Source: Nocardiopsis metallicus (lineage in GTDB: Bacteria > Actinomycetota > Actinomycetes > Streptosporangiales > Streptosporangiaceae). From it: 64,000 nucleotides of DNA. The translations under genes and the position numbers were made by a program. This document shows positions 42,748 to 50,635 of the stretch, piece by piece (the stretch's first letter is position 1; each line of letters starts with the position of its first letter). The notes below the pieces were generated by a model. That model was not told the DNA's origin and made no database searches. It saw only the letters and a list, made by a program, of their open reading frames with translations. Where the stretch lies: NCBI RefSeq assembly GCF_014201115.1, contig NZ_JACHDO010000001.1, positions 62,001-126,000 of the forward strand, written 5' to 3'.

Positions 42748-43273
42748 CTCTGACGCACCTTTCCAATGACTAGGTTCGTCGGGCTTACAGCGATGGGATC
42801 GCTCTAGGCAGAAAGCTATCAGCCAGGTGGGGATCGGCCCGATGTCAGGCCGCTGACACCCGTTCCCGGGAATAAACGGCCGATGGGGCGCCAACGGATC
42901 CTGGCCCTGTGTCACGGGCCGGGGACCCTCGGGTCCGTGGCCCGTGGGGCCGACGCGCCCCCTGGCCTCTCTGACCTCTTCCCACCCTTCCCGGACTCCG
43001 CCCCGCTAATCCTCACCCTTTGTCAGGAAACTCCCGAAGGCCCGCTGGCCACCCGGCTCCCGCCACCTTCAGCCCTCGCCCGGCCGGACCGTGCGACGGG
43101 CTATCCGAATGAGCGCGCGGGATACCCGAAAACGTTGTTCCGACGTTGGTCCGCAATTCACCGTCTGGGCATCGGCGGTGGCGATAATGCATCGCCGAAT
43201 TCGAGTGACGGAACCCGTTCAGAAGCCTCGTTCGGTAAAAAGTCTCCCCAACTCTCCGAGGCCGCCGCCGCTC
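42748..43273. other. Intergenic region between divergent genes, 526 bp
   Basis: Between sod (minus) and the acyltransferase (plus). Part of it (43091-43273) is an in-frame upstream extension of the acyltransferase. The stretch 43100-43260 is AT-richer than the coding around it, as expected for a promoter. No hairpin or known operator was recognised. Confidence 0.35.
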
Positions 43274-45346
43274 ATGCACACCTCCACTCCGAAGACCCTC
43301 GACGACCGGTCGCCCACCGTTCCGTCCGGCCCCGGCAGCGTGCGGGTCCGGGGCGGCGCAGGCCAGTTCCGGCCCGAGATCGAAGGGCTGCGCGCCGTCG
43401 CCGTCCTGCTCGTGGCCGTCTACCACATCTGGTTCGGCCGAGTCTCCGGCGGTGTCGACGTCTTCCTCATGCTCACCGGCTTCCTGATCACCGGGTCCCT
43501 GGTCCGGGGCGTGGAACGCGAGGGCCGGATCCGCTTCGTCGCCTTCTGGACCCGACTGGCCCGGCGGCTCGTGCCCGCCGTGGCGGTGGTCCTCACCGCG
43601 ACGATGGCCGCCATGTACCTGTGGCTGCCCCGCTCGCGCTGGCCGGACATCCTGGGCGAGGTGCGTGCCGCCGCGCTCTACTACGAGAACTGGGTCCTGG
43701 CCGACAACGCGGTGGACTACCTGGCCAGGGAGGCCGCCGCCAGCCCGGTCCAGCACTTCTGGTCGCTGTCCATCCAGGGGCAGTTCTACCTGCTGTGGCC
43801 CGTCCTGATCGCCCTGGCGGCGCTGGTGGCCACCCGCGTCCGGCTTCCCCTGCGGGTGACGGTCCTGGCCGCGGTCACCGCCGTGTTCGCCCTCTCCCTG
43901 AGCTACTCGGTGTCCATCACCGCCCGGGACCAGGCCTGGGCCTACTTCGACACCGGCGCCCGCCTGTGGGAGCTGGCGCTGGGCGCGATCCTGGCCCTGG
44001 TCATCCACCGGGTGCACCTGCCGGTGCGGCTGCGGGTACTCCTGGGCTGGTTCGGGCTGGCCGCCCTGGTCGCGTGCGGGGTGCTCCTCCCGGTCTCCAC
44101 GCTCTTCCCCGGCTACGTCGCGCTGTGGCCGACCGGCGCCGCCGTCCTGGTGATCCTGGCCGGGGCCACCGGCAGCCGCTACGGCGCGGACCGCCTGCTC
44201 ACCTGGAAGCCCCTGGCCGACACCGGCAAGCTGTCCTACGCCCTCTACCTGTGGCACTGGCCGATCCTGGTCGTCTACCTGGAGACCACCGGCCGGACCC
44301 TGGCCAGTCCGCTCGGCGGGCTGGGTGTGCTGGGGCTGTCCCTGGGCCTGGCCTGGCTCACCCATCGCCTGGTGGAGGGCGGCCTGGACCGCTTCACCGA
44401 ACCGGCCCGCCGCCGCACCCCCGGCTGGGCACTGGGTATCGCCGCCTCGCTGATCGTCCCGGTCCTGGCCGCATCGCTGCTGTGGAACGACCGTCTGGAG
44501 CAGCAGCGGGCCGAACGCTCCCTGGAGCTGGCCGCGCCCGAGAGCTACCCGGGGGCCCAGGTGGTTTCCGACCCCGACCTGTTCGCGGTGCTGCCCGACG
44601 TTCCGGTCCGCCCCGATCCGGCCGATGCCAAGCAGGACCTGTCCTGGCACCACCAGGAGGGCTGCCACGTCAACCTCGCCTCGGAGGAACTGGTCGTGTG
44701 CGACGTCGGCCCCGCCGACGCCGAGCACACGCTCGCCCTGGTCGGGGCCTCGCGCGCGGCCCACTGGTATCCGGCCGTGGCGGCCGCGGCCCAGGCCCAG
44801 GGGTGGCGACTGGTCTCCTTCACCAAGAGCGGCTGCCAGTTCAGCACCGAAACCGCCTACCGCGACGGCGCGGTCTTCGACGAGTGCGAGGTGTGGAAGG
44901 CCAAAGCGCTGGCCGAGGTGGAGGATCTGCGCCCCGACGCGGTCCTGACCTCCTCCACCCGTTCCACCCTCAACGGTGAGACCGTCCACGACGGCTTCCT
45001 GGACGTCTGGGAGCGGCTCGACGGGCTGGGCATCGAGGTGATCGGCCTGCGCGACCTGCCCCGGCTGCCCTACAAGGGGGCCGAATGCCTGGAGGCGGGC
45101 CCGATCGACCAGTGCGTGTCCGCGGTCTCGGCCAGTCATGAGGACGTGGACCCGGCCACGCAGATCGACCTGCCGCCCAACGTCACCCTCATGGACCTCA
45201 CCGAACACGTGTGCCCCGGTGGTACCTGCAACGCCGTGGTCGGCAACATCCTCGTCTACTGGGATCACTCGCACGTCACCGCGACCTACGCGGGCACCCT
45301 CGGCCCGGTGATGGAGGAAGCGCTGGTGGCGGCCACCGGATGGTGA
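43274..45346 (+). CDS. Acyltransferase 3 (OafA-like) membrane protein with C-terminal SGNH domain
   Basis: 690 residues from ATG 43274; in-frame upstream starts (43187, 43091) exist. N-terminal Acyl_transf_3 domain with ~11 helices: FRPEIEGLRAVAVLLVAVYHIWFGRVSGGVDVFLMLTGFLI holds the catalytic His and the SGGVDVFL signature, and FWSLSIQGQFYLLWPVL follows. The C-terminal extracytoplasmic part is SGNH-like, with LALVGASRAAHWYPAV where GDSHA is usual (Asp replaced by Ala) and YWDHSHVTATYA carrying the Asp/His pair. Such proteins move an acetyl or other acyl group onto surface polysaccharide. It starts the putative glycan locus. Confidence 0.85.
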   Translation: MHTSTPKTLDDRSPTVPSGPGSVRVRGGAGQFRPEIEGLRAVAVLLVAVYHIWFGRVSGGVDVFLMLTGFLITGSLVRGVEREGRIRFVAFWTRLARRLVPAVAVVLTATMAAMYLWLPRSRWPDILGEVRAAALYYENWVLADNAVDYLAREAAASPVQHFWSLSIQGQFYLLWPVLIALAALVATRVRLPLRVTVLAAVTAVFALSLSYSVSITARDQAWAYFDTGARLWELALGAILALVIHRVHLPVRLRVLLGWFGLAALVACGVLLPVSTLFPGYVALWPTGAAVLVILAGATGSRYGADRLLTWKPLADTGKLSYALYLWHWPILVVYLETTGRTLASPLGGLGVLGLSLGLAWLTHRLVEGGLDRFTEPARRRTPGWALGIAASLIVPVLAASLLWNDRLEQQRAERSLELAAPESYPGAQVVSDPDLFAVLPDVPVRPDPADAKQDLSWHHQEGCHVNLASEELVVCDVGPADAEHTLALVGASRAAHWYPAVAAAAQAQGWRLVSFTKSGCQFSTETAYRDGAVFDECEVWKAKALAEVEDLRPDAVLTSSTRSTLNGETVHDGFLDVWERLDGLGIEVIGLRDLPRLPYKGAECLEAGPIDQCVSAVSASHEDVDPATQIDLPPNVTLMDLTEHVCPGGTCNAVVGNILVYWDHSHVTATYAGTLGPVMEEALVAATGW

Positions 45347-45402
45347 GCCGACGGAGTTCTGCTGAATTCTCCGGCCACCGAAATGCCGACCGGTGAATGA
45401 CG

Positions 45403-45420
45403 CCCCGGTGAACGCCGGGG
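45403..45420 (+). terminator. Small hairpin between acyltransferase and methyltransferase genes
   Basis: CCCCGG / CCGGGG with a 6-nt loop, 57 bp after the acyltransferase stop. Too short to be certain; it may only weakly attenuate. Confidence 0.35.
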
Positions 45421-45588
45421 GAATTGATTACCACGCGGGTTTCGATTTCGCCAGCGAAAGGCTCCGCGGGTGCTTTGGGGAGTTAGTGTCGAAAGCGCCC
45501 GGGAGTCTCTCGCGCAATCTCCGGGCCCATCCCCCTCGAACGCAACGCCCCCCGAACCCGCTGCCACGCAACCCCGTGGAGGTCCCCC

Positions 45589-46623
45589 TTGCCCTCTCTC
45601 CGCCGCAGAGCCAAACCCCTCCTGGCCGTCGGCGCCGTCCTCGGCCCGGCCGTCCTGGCCACCCCGACGGTGTTGGGTGTCCTGGCCGTGCTGAGCTGGG
45701 CAGAGGCCGTGATCGCCACAGCCGTGCTGCTGCTCGGCGGGTTGGTGTGCGCGCTCGGCGCCGGGCTGTGGCTGCTCCGCCGCTCGGTGAGCGCCCTCGC
45801 CACCAGTGTCAACGGCCACACCCGGAGGGTGACCGAGGTGCTCGGCCAGGACCGGTTGGAGATCACCGGTTCCCTGGACGGGGTGGGCGAGCGCATTACC
45901 CGTCTCCAGGACCACGCCCTGCCCAGGGTCAGCCGGGAGATCCAGCGGACCGTCACCGCGCAGGGCCGACACGACTACGAGCAGCAGGTGGCCTGGGCCG
46001 AATTGCGCGAGTACCTGGACGTGGCCCCGTTCATGCCGCCGCTGCGCGGTTGGGCCGCCTCTCCGGACGTGCTGCGCCTGCTCGTGAAACTGATCGACCG
46101 CCACCGCCCCGAGCTGGTGGTGGAGTGCGGCAGCGGCGCCTCCAGCGTGTGGATCGGCTATGCGCTGCGCCGCGCGGGCAGCGGCCGACTCGTCGCGATC
46201 GAGCACGAGGCCCGCTACGCCGAACTCAGCCGCGACCTGATCGCCGCGCACGGGCTCGACGACGTCGTCGAGGTCCGGCACGCCCCGCTCACCGAGGTCA
46301 AGCCCGATCTGGTCGGGGACGAACGGGAGGGGCCGGTGGAGTCCGCCCCGCTCTGGTACGACCTCTCCCGCCTGGGCGACCTGAAACGCATCGGCCTGCT
46401 GTTCGTCGACGGCCCGCCGCAGGCCACCGGCGCGCAGGCCAGGTACCCCGCGGTCCCCGCCCTGCTGTCGCACTGCACCGACGACGCCGTCATCGTCCTG
46501 GACGACGCGGACCGGCCCGACGAACGCGCCCTCGGGGACCGTTGGGTCGCCGAACACCGCCTGCACCGCACCGAGGAGCCGGCGGAGAAGGGCGCACACG
46601 TGTTCACCCGCCAGACTGCCTGA
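45589..46623 (+). CDS. Membrane-anchored class I SAM-dependent methyltransferase
   Basis: 344 residues from TTG 45589 behind GGAGG. Two hydrophobic segments (~9-30 and ~35-62) are followed by a helical linker (~65-125) and then a Rossmann methyltransferase domain: ELVVECGSGASSVWIGYALRR (motif I, ~180), RLVAIEHEARYAELSRDLI, GLDDVVEVRHAPLTEV, and LLFVDGPPQATGAQARYPAVPAL. This is the Methyltransf_24 type found in actinobacterial cell-surface glycan clusters. It probably methylates a sugar at the inner membrane face; acceptor unknown. The GT cassette starts 121 bp downstream. Confidence 0.8.
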   Translation: MPSLRRRAKPLLAVGAVLGPAVLATPTVLGVLAVLSWAEAVIATAVLLLGGLVCALGAGLWLLRRSVSALATSVNGHTRRVTEVLGQDRLEITGSLDGVGERITRLQDHALPRVSREIQRTVTAQGRHDYEQQVAWAELREYLDVAPFMPPLRGWAASPDVLRLLVKLIDRHRPELVVECGSGASSVWIGYALRRAGSGRLVAIEHEARYAELSRDLIAAHGLDDVVEVRHAPLTEVKPDLVGDEREGPVESAPLWYDLSRLGDLKRIGLLFVDGPPQATGAQARYPAVPALLSHCTDDAVIVLDDADRPDERALGDRWVAEHRLHRTEEPAEKGAHVFTRQTA

Positions 46624-46744
46624 CCCACTGCCCGTCTGGCCCACTGCCCGCCCGAGCCCGTCCCCGGCCCACCACCGAGTCCCGACCCCGAACCGAGTCC
46701 CGGCAGCCGCCCCCCAGCCGCCGCCCGAGATCGAAGGCCACACG

Positions 46745-48769
46745 ATGATCACCACCGTCCTTCGGCAGGCCCTGCGCGCCCGCGGCAGGGAACCGGCCGT
46801 GCTCTGCCACACCGGCGCCGACACCCGGGCGGACCTGGCCGGTCTGCCCACGGCCCCGGGCGACGTCCTGCTGGACCTGGACGCCCAGCCCCTGGGACGG
46901 CCGATCCTGGACGGGACGGCCGAGGAGCCGGTCGCCGGTCTGGTGGCGGTGGTCGCGGCCACCACCACCGACCTCCACCGGGTCCTCACCTCGGCCGTCC
47001 ACCTGCCCCGGGCCGTGCACGTCGTGGTCGCCCTGGTCGCCACCCCCGGTCACCAGGAGCCCCCGCTTCCGGTGGGCCCCGGCATGGGCCAGTGGCGCGA
47101 CCTCCAGGAACTGCGCCTGCGCCGGGTGGACAGCCGCGGCTGGATCTGTGAGCTCTTCTTCCCCAACGCCATCGAGTCCGCCTCGGTGCTGGACGCGGTC
47201 TTCCAGGGCACCCGCGGCCGCCGCCGCGGACCGGCGGTGGCGCCCCTGGTCGCCCTCAACGGACACGAGGCGGCCCTGTGGCGCCCCGGTGACACCGGTG
47301 CCAACGGGGTGCCGGACGAGGGGCCGGTCCCGCTGCGCCGGGTCACCCCGGTGGCCGACCTCGCCCTGCGGGTACACGACAGCGAACGGCCGTCCGCCTG
47401 GACCGACGAGGCCGTACCCGCCCTGGACCGGACCACCACCGGCACCGACTCCTGGGACGAGCTCATCGGACCGACCGGCTACGCGCGCGCCGCCGACCGG
47501 CCGGTCGACCCGGTCCAACGGATCGCGCCCGTCGACGAGAGCACCGTCAACCCCACCGGCTTCGGCAAGGCCGAGAACGGCCCGCTCGGCCACCTCACCC
47601 TGCACGGTGACCGCGCGGTGATCAGGGAGGGGAAGAAGAACCTGGTGACCGTCGCCCCGGACGGCACGATCACGGACGTGGACCTCTCCCGACTGCGCCG
47701 ACTGCGCGGGATCCGGGTGGACTGGTCCGGACCCACCGGCCCGCACGCCGCCGTGCGCGCCGTGGCCGGTCTGGCCGCCGGTGGCGTCCCCCTGGTCAGT
47801 GGCCCCGTCCCCGCCTGGGCCGCCGGGCTGGGTACCGAGCTCACACGGTTGCTCACCGCCGCCACCGAAGCCGACCTGTCCGACCGCCTGTCCCGAGAGG
47901 AGCACAGCGTCCGGCTGCGCCGTGCCGCCCTGTACACGCACGGCCTGCGCTCGCGCTGGCGCGCCCTGGCCGCCGAGGCCGGGGTGCCGGTCCCGCCCGC
48001 CCCCCGGGTCTCGGTCATCCTGTGCACCCGCCGACCCGACATGGTGGGGTTCGCGCTCGCCCAGATCGCCCGCCAGCGCGGCGTGGAGCCGGAGACCGTC
48101 CTCACCCTGCACGGTTTCCCCGCCTCCCTGCCAGAGGTGCGGTCGGCGATCGACGCCTACCGCGCCACCGGCCTGCCGCTGGTCGTGCACGAGGCGCCCG
48201 CCGACCGCGTCTTCGGCGCGGTGCTCAACGACTCCGTGGCCCGCGCCTCCGGCGACCTCATCGCCAAGTGGGACGACGACGACTGGTACGGCCCCGAGCA
48301 CCTGGCCGACCTGGTCCTGGCCCGCACCTATTCCGGCGCCGAGCTGGTCGGCACCGGCCAGGACTTCGTCTTCCTCCAGGAGATCGACCTCATGGTCTGG
48401 CGCAGCCGGGAGTCGGAGACCTCCACCCGGTTCATCGCCGGGGGCACCATCCTCACCGACCGCGTGGTGCTGGAGGAGACCGGGGGCTTCCGCCCGCTGC
48501 CGCGCGCCATCGACACCCAACTGCTCATCGCCGTCACCCGGGGCGGTGGCCGCGTCCACCGCACCCACGGGCTGGGCTACGTGCTGCGCCGCACCGGAGG
48601 CGGCCACACCTGGTCCGAGGACATGGCCTACTTCCTGCACAACTACGCCCGACAGTGGTCCGGTTGGCGGCCCAGCTCCCTCCTGGAGGGCGAACCCGCC
48701 CCGCTGGGGAGCGAGGCCGACACCGGGCAGCCGGTCGGGGCCGCACAGCACACGGGGGGACACCCTTGA
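46745..48769 (+). CDS. Large glycosyltransferase-like protein A1 (unknown N-terminal module + GT-A-like domain), cassette copy 1
   Basis: 674 residues from ATG 46745. Residues ~1-260 and ~260-415 form two parts I cannot assign; the second contains VDWSGPTGPHAAVRAVAGLAAGGVPLVSGPVPAWAAGLG, reminiscent of a GT-B donor-site loop. From ~418 a GT2/GT-A-like domain follows: RVSVILCTRRPDMVGFALAQIARQRG, VLNDSVARASGDLIAKWDDDDWYGPEHLADL (acidic metal motif) and GGFRPLPRAIDTQLLIAV. It ends HTWSEDMAYFLHNYARQWSGWRPSSLLEGE. Stop overlaps the next gene's TTG start by 4 bp (TTGA). A paralogue lies at 50636-52759. Confidence 0.75.
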   Translation: MITTVLRQALRARGREPAVLCHTGADTRADLAGLPTAPGDVLLDLDAQPLGRPILDGTAEEPVAGLVAVVAATTTDLHRVLTSAVHLPRAVHVVVALVATPGHQEPPLPVGPGMGQWRDLQELRLRRVDSRGWICELFFPNAIESASVLDAVFQGTRGRRRGPAVAPLVALNGHEAALWRPGDTGANGVPDEGPVPLRRVTPVADLALRVHDSERPSAWTDEAVPALDRTTTGTDSWDELIGPTGYARAADRPVDPVQRIAPVDESTVNPTGFGKAENGPLGHLTLHGDRAVIREGKKNLVTVAPDGTITDVDLSRLRRLRGIRVDWSGPTGPHAAVRAVAGLAAGGVPLVSGPVPAWAAGLGTELTRLLTAATEADLSDRLSREEHSVRLRRAALYTHGLRSRWRALAAEAGVPVPPAPRVSVILCTRRPDMVGFALAQIARQRGVEPETVLTLHGFPASLPEVRSAIDAYRATGLPLVVHEAPADRVFGAVLNDSVARASGDLIAKWDDDDWYGPEHLADLVLARTYSGAELVGTGQDFVFLQEIDLMVWRSRESETSTRFIAGGTILTDRVVLEETGGFRPLPRAIDTQLLIAVTRGGGRVHRTHGLGYVLRRTGGGHTWSEDMAYFLHNYARQWSGWRPSSLLEGEPAPLGSEADTGQPVGAAQHTGGHP

Positions 48770-50451
48770 CCAGTACCGAAGAGCACACCGCGACCGCCGC
48801 ACCGGCCATGGCCCCGGTGCCCGACCGCGCACCGTCGCCCGTACCCGGGGAGCCCCTGCCCCGGGGCGAGGTGGACTTCGGCGCCCAGCCCCGGCTGCGC
48901 CGCAACGACTACGCCCCGCTCACCCCGCCGCCGCTGGGGGAGTGGACGCCGACGCTGTCGGTGAGCGTGGTGATCCCGGCCCACGGCCACCAGGACAAGC
49001 TGGACCTGGTGCTGGCCTCGCTGGCCGCGCAGAGCTACCCGGCGCACCTCATGGAGGTGATCGTGGTGGACGACGGCTCCCCCGAACCCCTCACCCTGCC
49101 CGAGGTCCGCCCGGGCAACACCCGCCTGCTCACCTCCGCCCCCGGCGGCTGGGGCTCGGCGCACGCGGTCAACACCGGGGTCGCCGCCTCCTCCGGCCAG
49201 GTCATCCTGCGCCTGGACGCCGACATGCTGGTCTACCGCGAGCACGTGGAGTCCCAGATGCGCTGGCACCACCAGGTGGACTACGGGGTCGCCCTCGGTC
49301 ACAAGATGTTCGTGGACTTCGACCCGGCCGCCATGACCCCCGAGCACGTGCGTGACGAGGTCGCGGCCGGCCGCGCGGAGAAGCTCTTCGACCTCGCGAG
49401 CGCCGACCCGCACTGGGTGGAACGCCTGATCAACAAGAACGACCGGCTGCGCACCGCCGGACGCCTGTCCTACAAGGTGTTCATCGGCGCCACCGGCTCC
49501 CTGCACCGGACCCTCTTCGACGCCGCGGGCGGGCTGGACGCCGCCCTCATCCTGGGCGGCGACACCGAGTTCGCCTACCGGGTCGCCCAGCAGGGCGCGG
49601 TGTTCGTGCCCGACCTGGACACCAGCAGCTGGCACCTGGGCCGCTCCCAGATGCAGACCCGCCGCGATGCCGGGACCCGCTACCGGATGCCGTACGTGTC
49701 CAACCGCGTCCCCGACTTCCACCTGCGCCGCAAGCGCCCCGAGCGGCAGTGGGAGGTTCCGCTGGCGGACGTGCTCCTGACCGTCGGCGGGCACACCCTG
49801 GAGGACGTCGACGCCACCGCTTCGGCGCTGCTGTCCGGGACCACCCCGGACCTGCGCCTGTGGCTGGTCGGTCCGTGGGGCGAGCTGCACGGGGACCGCC
49901 GCTCCCCGCTGGACGAGGACCTCCTGGACCTGCGGCTGATCCACGAGACCTTCCGCGGCGACCCGCGGGTGCGGTTGGCCGAGGCCGAGCCCGACCGCGA
50001 CCCGCGCGTGCCCTTCCGGCTCACCGTCGCCGCGGGCGCGGTCCCCGGCGCCGAGGCCCTGCACGACCTGATCAAGGAGATCGACCGCGAGGGCGCCGGG
50101 CTGCTGTGCGCACCGCTGCCCGGGGCGACCAGGGGCGACGGGGTGCTGCGCCTGGAGCGCACCGCGGCCTACGCCCGCGCGCTGCACCTGGAGCCGCGGG
50201 CCCGGGGCCGGGAGCTGGACCGGGTGGTGGAGGAGACCGCGGGGACCCACTGGATCCCGGGGGAGGCCTTCGTGAAGGGGGCAGAGGAGGAGCCTGAGGC
50301 CAAGACCAAGCCCGAGGTGTTGCAGAAGCGACTGGACAAGGCCCTGGCCGAGGCTGACCGGCTGCGGGCCCGAGCCGAGCGGGCCGAGCGCAAGCTGCGC
50401 TGGTTCACCCCCGGTCTGGCCCGCAGGGTGCTGCGCAAGCTGGCGCGCTGA
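48766..50451 (+). CDS. Glycosyltransferase family 2 protein B1, cassette copy 1
   Basis: 561 residues; TTG start 48766 inside the previous stop overlap, behind GGGGGG. After a Pro-rich N-terminus (~1-40) comes a GT-A domain: NDYAPLTPPPLGEWTPTLSV, VVIPAHGHQDKLDLVLASLAAQSYP, EVIVVDDGSPEP and RLDADMLVYREHVESQM (DxD-type). C-terminal third (~290-530) contains RMPYVSNRVPDFHLRRKRPERQWEVPLADVLL and a long helical part with a conserved basic tail RAERAERKLRWFTPGL. Sugar and acceptor unknown. Forms a translationally coupled pair with the preceding protein. Confidence 0.82.
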   Translation: MTSTEEHTATAAPAMAPVPDRAPSPVPGEPLPRGEVDFGAQPRLRRNDYAPLTPPPLGEWTPTLSVSVVIPAHGHQDKLDLVLASLAAQSYPAHLMEVIVVDDGSPEPLTLPEVRPGNTRLLTSAPGGWGSAHAVNTGVAASSGQVILRLDADMLVYREHVESQMRWHHQVDYGVALGHKMFVDFDPAAMTPEHVRDEVAAGRAEKLFDLASADPHWVERLINKNDRLRTAGRLSYKVFIGATGSLHRTLFDAAGGLDAALILGGDTEFAYRVAQQGAVFVPDLDTSSWHLGRSQMQTRRDAGTRYRMPYVSNRVPDFHLRRKRPERQWEVPLADVLLTVGGHTLEDVDATASALLSGTTPDLRLWLVGPWGELHGDRRSPLDEDLLDLRLIHETFRGDPRVRLAEAEPDRDPRVPFRLTVAAGAVPGAEALHDLIKEIDREGAGLLCAPLPGATRGDGVLRLERTAAYARALHLEPRARGRELDRVVEETAGTHWIPGEAFVKGAEEEPEAKTKPEVLQKRLDKALAEADRLRARAERAERKLRWFTPGLARRVLRKLAR

Positions 50452-50635
50452 AGTCTGCCCGGATCGGCCCCGGGATGGGAGCGGGCGGTTGCGCACCCGG
50501 TCGCACACCGCGCGAAACAGACACGCCGCAACGGTGTGTAACCCTGTGTAACCGGATTGGCTAGGGTGGCCGGTGTGACCGATCAGGATCGGTTCCCACC
50601 TGCGCCTTCGCCCGCTCCGACCCCGGGGTCGCCCG

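Noticed and set aside
42748..42915. N-terminal extension of the superoxide dismutase
   Set aside because: The 56 additional residues do not resemble SOD or a signal peptide; the normal N-terminus [10 protein letters not shown] starts at 42747.
43013..45274. Long open frame (~750 codons) antisense to the acyltransferase gene
   Set aside because: It mirrors the sense gene in GC-rich DNA, is Gly/Gln/Val-rich with no recognisable motif, and has no ribosome binding site. The sense frame has clear acyltransferase motifs.
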